DNA from: JACRIM01 sp038042195
GTDB taxonomy: Bacteria > Planctomycetota > Phycisphaerae > UBA1845 > UTPLA1
Assembly: GCA_038042195.1 (NCBI GenBank)
Contig: JBBTET010000037.1
Span: 1-57,185 of the forward strand
Length of the DNA: 57,185 bases
Direction: 5' to 3'
Shown: one piece after another, positions 15,423 to 23,241 of the stretch
How positions within the stretch are numbered: position 1 is the first letter of the stretch
Layout of the letters: each line of letters opens with the position of its first letter
Notes under the pieces: generated by a model
What the model was told of the DNA's origin: nothing
Seen by the model: the letters and a program-made list of their open reading frames with translations, nothing else
Databases searched by the model: none
Made by a program: the position numbers and the translations under genes

Positions 15423-16586
15423 TTACGGGCCGACCTGAGTATTCACATTCGGCCAACCCGGGGCCGACTTCGTCGTGATACCCGACGGGGCCTGGTAGGT
15501 CTGGTAGCCGAAGTTCATGCCCACGACTCCGCTGTACGGGAACACCGCCCGAACGCCGCGCGTGAAGACCTGATCGATCCAATCGGTTGCCTGCGCGAGG
15601 CTGGTCGGCGGGACGTAAATGATGTCCCCGTCCGCGAGATACATATCCCATCGGAATTCGCTGCCCTTGGGCACCCGTCCTTCCGGGGAGGCGGTGGTCG
15701 CGGTGAGAAGTTGGTTCATGTCGAAGACCACGGCCTGTGGAAGCGGCAGATATTGCCGACGAATCAGCAAAATCTTCGACTTCTCGGCGCGGCCATTGGG
15801 GCCGCCGCAGCGGATGAGGGCCTGGATCATGGTGCATGGCGCGGCGGACTGGAAGGAACCGGGCGAGAGGACTTCGCCCATGACGTAGATGTTCTTGGCG
15901 GCGAAGTCGAGGGTTTGCACGGTGACTTCGACTTCTCGGAGATCGTTCTCGACGTAGAGCTGGTCGAGGAGTTTCTTGGATTGATTGACGGTGCGGCCGG
16001 CGACCAGGACTTCTCCGACGTAGGGCAGGTCGATGGTGCCGTCGGGCTTGATGGGGACCAAGCGCGACTGACCGCGAGGGGCGGTGGTGATCGCCTTTTT
16101 CAGCTCGGTGATCTTCTGGTTGGCAGCCTCAACAACGACGGTGACTTCCGGCTCTTTGATGTAGCGAGAGTAGCCCTTGCGAAGTTGCTCTTCGAGGTCA
16201 TTGGAGGTTCGACCGGCGGCACGCATCTGTCCGAGGAGGAGGCAGCGGATGTGGCCGTCGCCCTGAACGGTGAGCTTCTGATCGAATCGCTCCTGATAGG
16301 GGAACTGGAGCTTGATGACGTCTTCGATCTTCAATTCGTAGGGCGTCTCGGAGACGATGTTTTTCACTTGATAGATGATTTCAAGCACGTCGCCGGGGGA
16401 GAGGCGGTAGGGCGGGCGGTCGAGGAGGACCTCGGGAATGCCCTGCGCGTTGGACATCGGCTGGTACAGAGCCGGCGGCTCGGCGGGCGCGGAGTCGGGA
16501 ATCCGGTGGTCGGTGCGCGAGCAGCCCGCGCCACAGGCAAGGGCAACAAGAGTGGAGATCAGTATTTTCTGAAGCAGGCGGTTCAT
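15423..16586 (-). CDS. Wza-like polysaccharide export lipoprotein
   Basis: This 387-aa outer-membrane exporter carries a signal peptide with lipobox (LACGAGC, Cys about 22). The Poly_export domain opens YRLSPGDVLEIIYQVKN and includes LTVQGDGHIRCLLLGQMRAAGRT. At least one SLBB-like segment follows (KNIYVMGEVLSPGSFQSAAP), with DGDIIYVPPTSLA later. It would form the outer-membrane channel for the EPS. GAGGAG lies 7 nt before the ATG. It sits second in the cluster, between the TPR/SPOR lipoprotein and the co-polymerase. Confidence 0.88.
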   Translation of the reverse strand: MNRLLQKILISTLVALACGAGCSRTDHRIPDSAPAEPPALYQPMSNAQGIPEVLLDRPPYRLSPGDVLEIIYQVKNIVSETPYELKIEDVIKLQFPYQERFDQKLTVQGDGHIRCLLLGQMRAAGRTSNDLEEQLRKGYSRYIKEPEVTVVVEAANQKITELKKAITTAPRGQSRLVPIKPDGTIDLPYVGEVLVAGRTVNQSKKLLDQLYVENDLREVEVTVQTLDFAAKNIYVMGEVLSPGSFQSAAPCTMIQALIRCGGPNGRAEKSKILLIRRQYLPLPQAVVFDMNQLLTATTASPEGRVPKGSEFRWDMYLADGDIIYVPPTSLAQATDWIDQVFTRGVRAVFPYSGVVGMNFGYQTYQAPSGITTKSAPGWPNVNTQVGP

Positions 16587-16614
16587 CCGAGACTCCTCGT
16601 TGAGAGTGAAAGCA

Positions 16615-17490
16615 TTACGTCCCCGGTTCGATGGTGGCCGCGGGGCTGCGGGATTTCACGGTGCGCAGGGCTTCCTGCGCCAGTTCGTATTTGGGATAGC
16701 TGCCCACACATACGGTGTGGAGGGTTTCGCCGAGTCGCTGGCGTTGTTCGACGCGAGCCGAGACACCGTTGCCTTGAAGCTTCTGGGCGAGCTTGTTAGC
16801 GGCTGCGGCATCACGAAACGCGCCGCATTGAATGACGTAGTAATCCCAGGGCCACTCGAACATGAGTCGGGCCTGGTTGGCGAGTGTGCTGTTGGGATAG
16901 CGTTGGTAAACGGTGGCGAAGGCCGGTCGTGCCTTGCGCCAGTCGCCGATGCGTTGCAGTGAGACGGCGTAACGGAATCGCACGAGGTCGGTCGGGGGCG
17001 TTTCGGGCATTTTCTTAAGGGCGGCCTCGAAGAAGTTGACGGCGTCCCGGTGATTGCCGGCCTCGAAGCACATCGCGCCGGCGGTGGCGTTGGCCCGGGC
17101 GGTGAGGTCGGCGTCGTGGGAGAGGCTGATGCACTTTTTCGCATCGGTGAGTGCGGCGACTTTGTTGTTCTGCACGGCGCGGACCTGGGCGCGGAGGTAG
17201 TAGGCCTCGGCGGACTGCTGGTATTCGGGGTATTGGCGGAGGATGTCGTCGAGCTTTGTGGCCGCGCCCTTGTACTCGCGATTGCGGTAGTCTTTTTCTG
17301 CTTCGGAGAGTTGATCGCGGGCAGGCGGGGGGAGTTCAACGCAGCCCACCACACTAATCAGAGCTGCGCAAATCAGAGCCGCGCCCGTCAGGAAGCGGGT
17401 TCCCTTGAAACGCCGCAACGCCACAAACGCACAACGCGTCCAACTCTTTTGAATCGTTGTATTTGAATCCGTTCGCATATCAGACGGCAT
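16615..17490 (-). CDS. TPR lipoprotein with C-terminal SPOR domain
   Basis: The 291-aa protein is the first gene of the EPS cluster. The N-terminus has basic residues, then a hydrophobic stretch and the lipobox ISVVGC (Cys about 50). Residues 60-215 are TPR-like (AEKDYRNREYKGAATKLDDI, AEAYYLRAQVRAV, FEAALKKMP). Residues 220-290 match a SPOR domain (YYVIQCGAFRDAAAANKLAQKLQ, then HTVCVGSYPKYELAQEAL). SPOR domains bind denuded peptidoglycan, so it may anchor the export machinery to the wall. ATG codons at 17490 and 17478 are both possible; AAGGAT suits 17478 slightly better. Confidence 0.75.
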   Translation of the reverse strand: MPSDMRTDSNTTIQKSWTRCAFVALRRFKGTRFLTGAALICAALISVVGCVELPPPARDQLSEAEKDYRNREYKGAATKLDDILRQYPEYQQSAEAYYLRAQVRAVQNNKVAALTDAKKCISLSHDADLTARANATAGAMCFEAGNHRDAVNFFEAALKKMPETPPTDLVRFRYAVSLQRIGDWRKARPAFATVYQRYPNSTLANQARLMFEWPWDYYVIQCGAFRDAAAANKLAQKLQGNGVSARVEQRQRLGETLHTVCVGSYPKYELAQEALRTVKSRSPAATIEPGT

Positions 17491-17789
17491 CCTTGCGCAA
17501 GCCCGATCCGCGCGTCGGCGGGGGTCGGAGTCCGTCCTCTTATCGGAGTGCTGGTTTTAGGGTTTAGGTCAAAGCGGAGGCGAGGGGCAAACGCCGGAGC
17601 GAGCGGCAAAAAAATCGCGACCCGGCGTCCATGGTCCCGAAATAGGGTGCCGGTTGGGTTGCGAATGTGCCGCGCCCGGCGTTGTCGATACGACCGCTCG
17701 CTGCATCCGGAGTGACTCCCCGGAAAGACAATAGCCCAGGGGCACGTCAGACGCGCCCCGGGCACATTGACCATATTCCATAATTCCAA

Positions 17790-17858
17790 TTCAACCACGA
17801 CGGCACCGCCACCGCCGCCGACATCCAGGCCTTCGCCACCGCCATGCTGGCCCCGTGA
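17790..17858 (+). pseudogene. Orphan C-terminal fragment of a dockerin-like domain
   Basis: Twenty-two codons plus TGA encode FNHDGTATAADIQAFATAML followed by AP. This nearly repeats the end of the complete gene at 17950-18795 (LNSDGTANAADIQAFANAML and AP). No upstream coding sequence joins it, so it is a leftover of a deleted or duplicated copy. The rest of the gap 17491-17949 shows no other gene. Confidence 0.7.
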
Positions 17859-17902
17859 GGCCGGATCACAGGCCACGCTTCACTCGACCTGACCGACGAT
17901 AA

Positions 17903-17932
17903 TTGCAGAGGGCTGCTCGCATTTGTTATGAT
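17903..17932 (+). promoter_or_regulatory. Candidate promoter of the dockerin-tailed protein
   Basis: TTGCAG (17903-17908) and TATGAT (17927-17932) are 18 bp apart. They place the transcript start about 10 bp before the ATG at 17950. Confidence 0.4.
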
Positions 17933-17949
17933 GGTGCCGATGGTGATGA

Positions 17950-18795
17950 ATGATGCCCCCCTCCCGATTCATCAATCGCTTTCTGACAATTTTGGGAGGA
18001 ATCTTTTGGGTGGCGGGAGCGCCGATTCAATCAGCAATCGTTCAAGGGCAGGTGATTGCCTATGAGGGGAATGTGTTGCCTGAAAGCGACTTGCCCCCTT
18101 GGATGCGCGTCGCTCAAGGTACGCCGGCTCAACGTTGGTTCGACAACAGTCAATTCTGTCACTTAGTGGTTCTTGGACAGTTCGATGGGTACAAGCGTAC
18201 TTTCGGTGAGCTTGCAGGCTCGCCGAGCTTCTATACGACATGGCGGGCATTGACCAACTGCCCTCGTACCGAAATGGACGGTGTGCCTTCAGGTGTCTCC
18301 CTCACGGCAGGCACCTCTTCCACTTTTCACTTTACTGTGACGACCGACCAGGTGCGTTTTATTCGCGACAACCCCATCGGACTCGTACAATACCGTGACA
18401 TTACCCCTAATATTCACCACACCTACTACCTTGCCCTTCACAACGACCTCTCATACGAGTGGTACATTGATGGGGTTGTGGTTAATTCCGGCCAATACCC
18501 GAGTGCATTTCCAACAATTAATGCTCGACTAAACTGGTGGTCACGCTACTACCTAACCGAGCAAACCGCCCAATGGGACTACGTCCGCTACGGTGTCATC
18601 CCGCAAGACGCCAGCGGCGACTTCAACAACAACGGCACCATCGACGACACCGACCTCACCTACTTCATCGACTGCCTGCTCGGCCCCGACTACGACGCCG
18701 CCGGCCCCGGCTGCAAATGGGCCGACCTCAACTCCGACGGCACCGCCAACGCCGCCGACATCCAGGCCTTTGCCAACGCCATGCTGGCCCCGTGA
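17950..18795 (+). CDS. Secreted protein with C-terminal dockerin-like repeats
   Basis: This 281-aa exported protein has a signal peptide (FINRFLTILGGIFWVAGAPIQSA). Residues 30-215 form a beta-rich domain of unknown family, possibly a concanavalin-like lectin fold: FHFTVTTDQVRFIRDN and YEWYIDGVVVNSGQYP. The C-terminal 60 residues hold two EF-hand-like dockerin halves (GDFNNNGTIDDTDLTYFIDCL and ADLNSDGTANAADIQAFANAM). Planctomycetes carry many such tails, thought to serve calcium-dependent attachment or sorting. ATG codons lie at 17950 and 17953, with no strong ribosome binding site. The codons of the dockerin part are strongly C-ending, unlike the N-terminal part, which suggests a shuffled module. 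Confidence 0.72.
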   Translation: MMPPSRFINRFLTILGGIFWVAGAPIQSAIVQGQVIAYEGNVLPESDLPPWMRVAQGTPAQRWFDNSQFCHLVVLGQFDGYKRTFGELAGSPSFYTTWRALTNCPRTEMDGVPSGVSLTAGTSSTFHFTVTTDQVRFIRDNPIGLVQYRDITPNIHHTYYLALHNDLSYEWYIDGVVVNSGQYPSAFPTINARLNWWSRYYLTEQTAQWDYVRYGVIPQDASGDFNNNGTIDDTDLTYFIDCLLGPDYDAAGPGCKWADLNSDGTANAADIQAFANAMLAP

Positions 18796-18928
18796 TCTCG
18801 CCCCAACCCCCGCCCCGACAACGACATACAACAAGTCACACCTCGCGCGAAGCGCTGAGCAAGATTAGTTAGGTGTATGTTCGTATGTATCCCCCGCGCG
18901 CGAACCGTTCGAACGCGCCCACACACAT

Positions 18929-18966
18929 CCCCTCCCCTTGATAAGGGGAGGGCCAGGGTGGGGTCG
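18929..18966. repeat. Dispersed hairpin repeat, copy B
   Basis: The CCCTCCCC arm (18930-18937), loop TTGATAA and GGGGAGGG arm (18945-18952) are followed by CCAGGGTGGGGTCG. It is the reverse complement of copy A at 6713-6750, with only a few differences. Confidence 0.75.
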
Positions 18967-19085
18967 CGAACACGCGCCGATGCCGATCTCGCCAAGAAAT
19001 GCAGGTTACGTATGTAATCGTCCCAGGTAATCCCAGGGGGTCCCACCTTTTTTCAAGGAGGCAATCCCATGTCCGCCCCCAAGCG

Positions 19086-19259
19086 GCGATCTTCAGACAA
19101 ACTGCCGCAATTCAAACTCCAATCTGCGGCCACCTGTGAAATCTGTGTTTTCTCTCACTTGAAAATCCCCTCCCGCGAACCGACTCCATGCAAAACAGCC
19201 GCATGCAACTCCAGACGTTGCGAAGACTTGCGCGATCTTCAGACAAACTGCCGCAATTC
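19086..19259. repeat. Pair of 28-bp direct repeats
   Basis: An identical 28-bp sequence beginning GCGATCTTCAGACAAACTGC occupies 19086-19113 and 19232-19259, with start points 146 bp apart. Only two copies are present and the spacing is unlike a CRISPR array. Confidence 0.7.
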
Positions 19260-19472
19260 CACGTGCCTCAACACAATGTCACGACCCGCGCTGCGCGGCA
19301 ATGCGATTGTGTGGCTTTCGAGCGTAACCGTTTGCCGTCGCGAGCGGGGTTATTCGACGCAGCCAAGTCAACAGGGAGGGGAAAAGTCGCACGCCTTGGT
19401 CGGGCACAAGGCGGGGGGAAAACGGGTACGGTGTCCCGCCCTAAAATTTTCCTACTTCGGCTCCTGTTAGGG

Positions 19473-19501
19473 TTGACGTACGGTCGATGTTAGGCTATGC
19501 T
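19473..19501 (+). promoter_or_regulatory. Sigma70-type promoter upstream of the lexA region
   Basis: TTGACG (19473-19478) and TATGCT (19496-19501) have an exact 17-bp spacer. The predicted start is near 19508. The transcript would run through the reading frame at 19515 and into lexA 640 bp downstream. Confidence 0.5.
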
Positions 19502-19514
19502 TACGTTGAAGTAT

Positions 19515-20417
19515 GTGCCCAGAACGGCGGATGAAGCCGAAAGTAACCAGCGGCGAGAGGCCCAGCGGTGGCTGCAGAATGCCATTCGCGTGACCGCCGA
19601 CCGTCTTTGGAGCATCCTTTTTGACGGCGATGCAGCCGACGGCGGGGCCGGTTCACGCACCGGTCGCAATCATCCGCAGGTCGGGGCATCGACGATTGGT
19701 GCAAGAGACGTTGGCGGCGTGGCCGTGGACGAGTTGCCGCTGGTGTGCCTGGGGCCGGGTGGAGAGAGTCGGCGGGCCGTGGTGGCGCGTGGACAATCGG
19801 GTGAGGAGGCGTTGAAGGCGCTGGATTCCGCACGCCAGACGCTGAAGGTGGTTGGTGCCGGGCGACGTGCGGAGTCGCGTATTTCGGCGGGGCTTGCCGC
19901 TCTCGCCGGGGGCGCGCACGATGCACCGGCTTCGAGGTCGCGGCTGAGCGCGACTACGACTAGGAAGTTGGGGGCCGATGCGTGCATTCTGGATGGATCG
20001 CACGCGGACGATAGTGTCGGGACCGGTCGCGTTGCGCTGGTTCCGGTGTCTGGTTTGAAAAAGGCCAAGGCCGATCCGCCCCTGCCGCCCGTCATCCTCG
20101 GGCCGGCGGGTTTGATGGGTCGAGCGTGGCCACAAGAAATGGAGTTCGACCATGGTAAAAAGAAAGAGCCGCGGCCAATCCTCCGGCTCGTCCCGCCGCC
20201 GACAGAAGACGACGCGCCCTGCGACGCCTCGTCAACGGCAGATCGTGATCTTCATCCGGGACTACACCCACAAGAATGGCTATTCCCCGACCTACGACGA
20301 GATCGCCGCCGAATTCGACATCTCAAAAGTGACCGTCTTCGAGCACCTCAACAAGCTCGAAGACCTCGGCCTGCTCACCAAGGATGCGCACAAAGCTCGC
20401 TCTTTGCAGTTGGCTGA
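19515..20417 (+). CDS. Hypothetical protein overlapping lexA, uncertain
   Basis: An open frame runs from the GTG at 19515 (an ATG at 19497 lies inside the -10 element and is unlikely) to 20417. Up to about 20150 its codons are rich in G at position 1 and G/C at position 3, like real genes here. Beyond that it overlaps lexA by 266 bp in another frame, where lexA clearly dominates. The product (300 aa) shows no domain I recognise; it begins with a charged helix (ADEAESNQRREAQRWLQNAI) and is Ala/Gly-rich. It may be a real leader gene coupled to lexA, or a broken gene whose end has been lost. Confidence 0.3.
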   Translation: MPRTADEAESNQRREAQRWLQNAIRVTADRLWSILFDGDAADGGAGSRTGRNHPQVGASTIGARDVGGVAVDELPLVCLGPGGESRRAVVARGQSGEEALKALDSARQTLKVVGAGRRAESRISAGLAALAGGAHDAPASRSRLSATTTRKLGADACILDGSHADDSVGTGRVALVPVSGLKKAKADPPLPPVILGPAGLMGRAWPQEMEFDHGKKKEPRPILRLVPPPTEDDAPCDASSTADRDLHPGLHPQEWLFPDLRRDRRRIRHLKSDRLRAPQQARRPRPAHQGCAQSSLFAVG

Positions 20418-20817
20418 TCACGTCGAGCTACCCGATGATCGGCCGAGTTGCATTCGGCTGCTGGGTCGCATCGCGGCCGGCCGACCGATCGAGGCCATTG
20501 AGGATTCGCAGGTGATCGATCTGGAGACGATGTTTCAGTCGAGCCACCGCACGTATGCATTGGAAGTGCGTGGCGACAGCATGATCGACGACCACATCGC
20601 GGACGGCGACTATGTGGTGGTCGAGAACCGGCCCAATCCGTACAACGGCGAAATCGTGGTGGCCTTGCTCGATAATGGCGAGGCGACACTGAAGCGGTTC
20701 TACCGCGAGAAGTCCCGCATTCGGCTCCAACCGGCCAATCCCAAGTACCATCCAATTTACACGACCAACCCTCATATCCAGGGGGTGGTGATCGGCGTTA
20801 TTCGTAGGGCGACGTGA
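20152..20817 (+). CDS. lexA: LexA-type SOS repressor/protease
   Basis: LexA (221 aa) represses DNA-damage genes and cleaves itself when stimulated by RecA filaments. After a basic N-terminal extension (residues 1-25), the winged HTH starts TPRQRQIVIFIRDYTHKNGY and contains SPTYDEIAAEFDISKVTVFE. The self-cleavage site is Ala-Gly in GRIAAGRPIEA. The catalytic serine is in RGDSMIDDHI, and the lysine in ATLKRFYRE. The recognition helix (DISKVTVFEHLNKLE) differs from E. coli and Bacillus, so the operator is probably different. It is preceded by an overlapping frame and a promoter at 19473-19501. Confidence 0.93.
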   Translation: MVKRKSRGQSSGSSRRRQKTTRPATPRQRQIVIFIRDYTHKNGYSPTYDEIAAEFDISKVTVFEHLNKLEDLGLLTKDAHKARSLQLADHVELPDDRPSCIRLLGRIAAGRPIEAIEDSQVIDLETMFQSSHRTYALEVRGDSMIDDHIADGDYVVVENRPNPYNGEIVVALLDNGEATLKRFYREKSRIRLQPANPKYHPIYTTNPHIQGVVIGVIRRAT

Positions 20818-20888
20818 TCGAGCCGATCAGTATTTACCGGATGTTCAATGGGTCGTGCGTGATCGGTTAACCGATGTCACCGTGCGCC

Positions 20889-21113
20889 TCATGGAAGTGC
20901 CATGAGGAGTGAAACGAGCAGCATGACCAGGATCGCAAGGATATAGATAAGTCGGCGCGGGCCGGTTCGCTCGGGGTCGACTGGTGTGATCCAGTCACCA
21001 CAGTGTGGGCATTTTTGCGCGTCTTCGCTGACGACGCCGCGGCATTGAGGGCACATCATCTCGGACGGTTCGTCGCCGCCGAAGCGGGCCAGATCGTTGC
21101 TGTCATCATCCAT
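20889..21113 (-). CDS. Small zinc-ribbon membrane protein
   Basis: The 74-aa product has an acidic N-terminus and a zinc ribbon with two CxxC knuckles (MCPQCRG and KCPHCGDW), then one C-terminal transmembrane helix (LIYILAILVMLLVSLLMALP). The ribbon would face the cytoplasm. Function unknown. Its 3' end coincides with a perfect 8-bp inverted repeat (20887-20907, CCTCATGG arms) between it and lexA, but that repeat has no T-run. Confidence 0.65.
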   Translation of the reverse strand: MDDDSNDLARFGGDEPSEMMCPQCRGVVSEDAQKCPHCGDWITPVDPERTGPRRLIYILAILVMLLVSLLMALP

Positions 21114-21134
21114 GATGTAGTCCTGACGCAGTTG

Positions 21135-21698
21135 TCACTTGACGATTTGGAGGAAGTCCTTAAAGCGGGGGTGATCGCAGCGCTCGATCAATTCAAACAG
21201 GGCAGACTCCGTGGTGGTCACGCTTGCCCCTGCCGTCCTCATGCGAAGCATGGCGGCGTCGTGATCCGTTTGGAAGCGCGAGCCGACGGCATCGATTGGC
21301 ACGATCGGGACGTAGTCCACGCGCAGCAGATCCAGCGCGGTCTGTTGAATGCAGACGTGTGTCTCCAGCCCGCACAGGATGACGTGCTCTCGTTCGGTCC
21401 GTTGGAGGGCGGTCCGGAAGCCCTCGTCGCGCCAGCAACTGCATGTCGTCTTAATGAGCGGTCCGGTGGCCCCCGTGAGCGTTTCGATGATGGATCGATC
21501 CGTCGTCCCCAGTCCCTGCGGATACTGCTCGGTGTAGATCACGGGCATTTTCAGGAGTTGAGCTGTTCGAAGGAGCATGATGATTCGGCGGGCCAGGGTG
21601 TCCTTGGGGCTGGTGCCGATCGCGCCGAGCATTTTTTCCTGGAAATCGACGACCACTACGACCGCCAGGCTCGCTTCGATCATGGGAACATGGGCCAT
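21135..21698 (-). CDS. Isochorismatase-family cysteine hydrolase
   Basis: The protein has 187 aa. The catalytic triad of the family is present: Asp in VVVVVDFQEKML, Lys in PLIKTTCSCW, and Cys in ILCGLETHVCIQQTA. The length and the GLETHVC motif resemble the YcaC/nicotinamidase-like branch rather than true isochorismatase with a carrier domain. The start at 21698 is supported by AAGGA 8 nt upstream. The substrate is unknown. It runs divergently from the SDR gene at 21840. Confidence 0.82.
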   Translation of the reverse strand: MAHVPMIEASLAVVVVVDFQEKMLGAIGTSPKDTLARRIIMLLRTAQLLKMPVIYTEQYPQGLGTTDRSIIETLTGATGPLIKTTCSCWRDEGFRTALQRTEREHVILCGLETHVCIQQTALDLLRVDYVPIVPIDAVGSRFQTDHDAAMLRMRTAGASVTTTESALFELIERCDHPRFKDFLQIVK

Positions 21699-21839
21699 TG
21701 ACGTCGTCCTTCCGCTGGGGGCCGAGTATAAACCGCCCCATATTGTCGAACAATCGGACTCTCCGACCCGAATCCGGGATGCCGATTTGTTATAGTGAAG
21801 GCATGGGGTGTTGAGTCTTCTGTGGGAGGGAATCCTCGC

Positions 21840-22538
21840 GTGTCCATCCGTGACAAAGTCATCCTGATCACCGGCGCGACCAGCTTCATCGGGCGGCAGT
21901 TGTCCGAGGAGTTTAGCTCGCGCGGGGTGCGTCTGGCGCTGAGCGTTCGCCGGATGGATGCGGTCCATCCAACCGAGCGTGAGTTCCTCCTGCGTGGGAT
22001 TCAAGCGTTCGTTGCGCCGTGCGATCTGCGCTATGAGGAGGACGTGGTGCGGATGGTCCATCGGGTCGTTCGTCAGTTCGGCAGGATCGATGGCGTGATT
22101 AATGCAGCGGCCGCACTCGGGCCACGCGAGTCGATCGTGGACTATCCCGTCGATCCATGGCGCAACGTTCTGGCGACCAACGTGACCGGCACGTACCTGG
22201 TGTGTCGTGAAGTGTTGCCGTGGTTGCAGCGGCAGCGATATGGCCGCATTGTCAATGTGACGACGAGCCTGGCGGAGGATGCCAAGCCGCGGTGGGGGGC
22301 GTATCTGGTGGGCAACCATGCGGTGGAGGGGCTGACGCGCCTGCTTGCCGAGGAGGTTCGTCAGGCCAATATCCGCGTGAATTGCGTGAATGTGGGGATG
22401 CCGATGGTGGAGGGTGGCCCGGAGGCATGGAGTCCAGGTCACACCACAGCGTTTCTGGAGTTGCTGGACGACGATTGCGAGCGAAACGGCGAGCGCGTGT
22501 CGGTGGGGGATTCGCAGACGGTGCCCCAAGGGCTTTAG
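21840..22538 (+). CDS. Short-chain dehydrogenase/reductase-fold protein lacking the active-site lysine
   Basis: The 232-aa protein has a Rossmann fold with the nucleotide loop TGATSFIGRQL, CDLR, NAAAALG and NVTTSLAE of classical SDRs. At the YxxxK position the sequence is YLVGN: the tyrosine is kept but the lysine is asparagine. The glycine-rich loop is also off-consensus (TGATSFIG for TGxxxGIG). The start is the GTG at 21840, with GGGAGGG about 9 nt upstream; an ATG at 21795 has none. It may be an unusual or inactive SDR. It converges on the ISC operon, 12 bp from iscX. Confidence 0.78.
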   Translation: MSIRDKVILITGATSFIGRQLSEEFSSRGVRLALSVRRMDAVHPTEREFLLRGIQAFVAPCDLRYEEDVVRMVHRVVRQFGRIDGVINAAAALGPRESIVDYPVDPWRNVLATNVTGTYLVCREVLPWLQRQRYGRIVNVTTSLAEDAKPRWGAYLVGNHAVEGLTRLLAEEVRQANIRVNCVNVGMPMVEGGPEAWSPGHTTAFLELLDDDCERNGERVSVGDSQTVPQGL

Positions 22539-22550
22539 GCCGCACCCCTA

Positions 22551-22766
22551 CTAGTTGGCATCTTTGTATTCTTCAAGCCAGGCCATCTGAATTGCTTCGA
22601 GCTTTGCCTCATTTGAGGAGTGCGGATCGTCTGAAAAATCCGGCAACGCCACGACCCACTCGCGCAAATCGGTGAAACGCACCGTTAGCGGGTCGAGTTC
22701 GGGATACTTCTCGTGCAGGAGAATCCCGATGTCTTCAATATCCAGCCATTTGAGTTTCGGCGGCAT
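22551..22766 (-). CDS. iscX: Iron-sulfur assembly protein IscX
   Basis: The 71-aa protein matches IscX (YfhJ), a small acidic protein that binds IscS and iron and tunes the sulfur transfer rate. Landmarks are LKWLDIEDIGILLHEKYPEL, DPLTVRFTDLREWV and the C-terminal LEAIQMAWLEEYKD. The length fits the family (about 66 aa). It starts 8 bp after fdx, at the end of the ISC operon, the same place as in E. coli. Confidence 0.9.
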   Translation of the reverse strand: MPPKLKWLDIEDIGILLHEKYPELDPLTVRFTDLREWVVALPDFSDDPHSSNEAKLEAIQMAWLEEYKDAN

Positions 22767-22774
22767 GTGTCACC

Positions 22775-23227
22775 TCATTCATCGTGCGTCGTGGTCATGC
22801 CATCGGCCCCGTGCGGCTCGCGGGCGAGGTTGCGGTTCCATTGTGGGATACGCACTCGAACGATCGGTGCGGTGCCGGTCGGCACACACTGGCACCCGAG
22901 TCGGCTGTTCGGCTTGAGGTCGTAGGCCTCTTCGAGTTCGTCCTCTTCCTCTTCCGTGGCTACGTTGCAACTATCAAGCCCGTCGAGGACATGGACGTGA
23001 CAGGTGCTGCATGCGCAGACGCCGCCGCAGGCATGGTCGAGTTCGATGCCGTGGCCCATGCAGATTTCGAGGATCGATCCGGGCAACCCGTGATCCTCAT
23101 AGGGCACCTTCGCCGGATCGACATCGACACGATGCTCTTTGCCATCCTCATCGACCACGATCAGCGTGTACTTTTTCGTCGGAGGAGCGACCTCCGGTCC
23201 TTTGATGTATGGATTCTGTCCGCCCAT
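22775..23227 (-). CDS. fdx: ISC-type [2Fe-2S] ferredoxin
   Basis: The protein (150 aa) is the ISC ferredoxin that supplies electrons for cluster assembly on IscU. The ligands follow the adrenodoxin/Fdx pattern: HACGGVCACSTC (C-x5-C-x2-C) and a fourth Cys in SRLGCQC. An acidic run (EEEEDELEEAYDL) between them matches the partner-binding helix. The N-terminus (first about 20 residues) and the C-terminal tail are longer than in E. coli Fdx (111 aa). The ATG at 23227 has GGGAG upstream. It lies between hscA and iscX. Confidence 0.92.
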   Translation of the reverse strand: MGGQNPYIKGPEVAPPTKKYTLIVVDEDGKEHRVDVDPAKVPYEDHGLPGSILEICMGHGIELDHACGGVCACSTCHVHVLDGLDSCNVATEEEEDELEEAYDLKPNSRLGCQCVPTGTAPIVRVRIPQWNRNLAREPHGADGMTTTHDE

Positions 23228-23241
23228 TCGTTGTCTCCCTG

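Larger units (their letters stand above)
18796..19472. other. Repeat-containing stretch without a firm gene
   Basis: It holds hairpin repeat copy B (18929-18966) and a pair of 28-bp direct repeats. A 133-codon frame at 19069-19470 has a good AAGGAGG 8 nt before its ATG but no recognisable domain and atypical codon use. The repeats would give RSSDKLPQF in two different frames of the plus strand. I read it as decayed or mobile sequence. Confidence 0.4.

Noticed and set aside
19086..19259. CRISPR-like direct repeats
   Set aside because: Only two copies, with a 118-bp gap between them, and no cas genes in the window.
20887..20907. Inverted repeat between lexA and the zinc-ribbon gene as a terminator
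   Set aside because: The 8-bp stem is perfect, but neither strand has a T-run after it and it overlaps the stop codon of the small gene.
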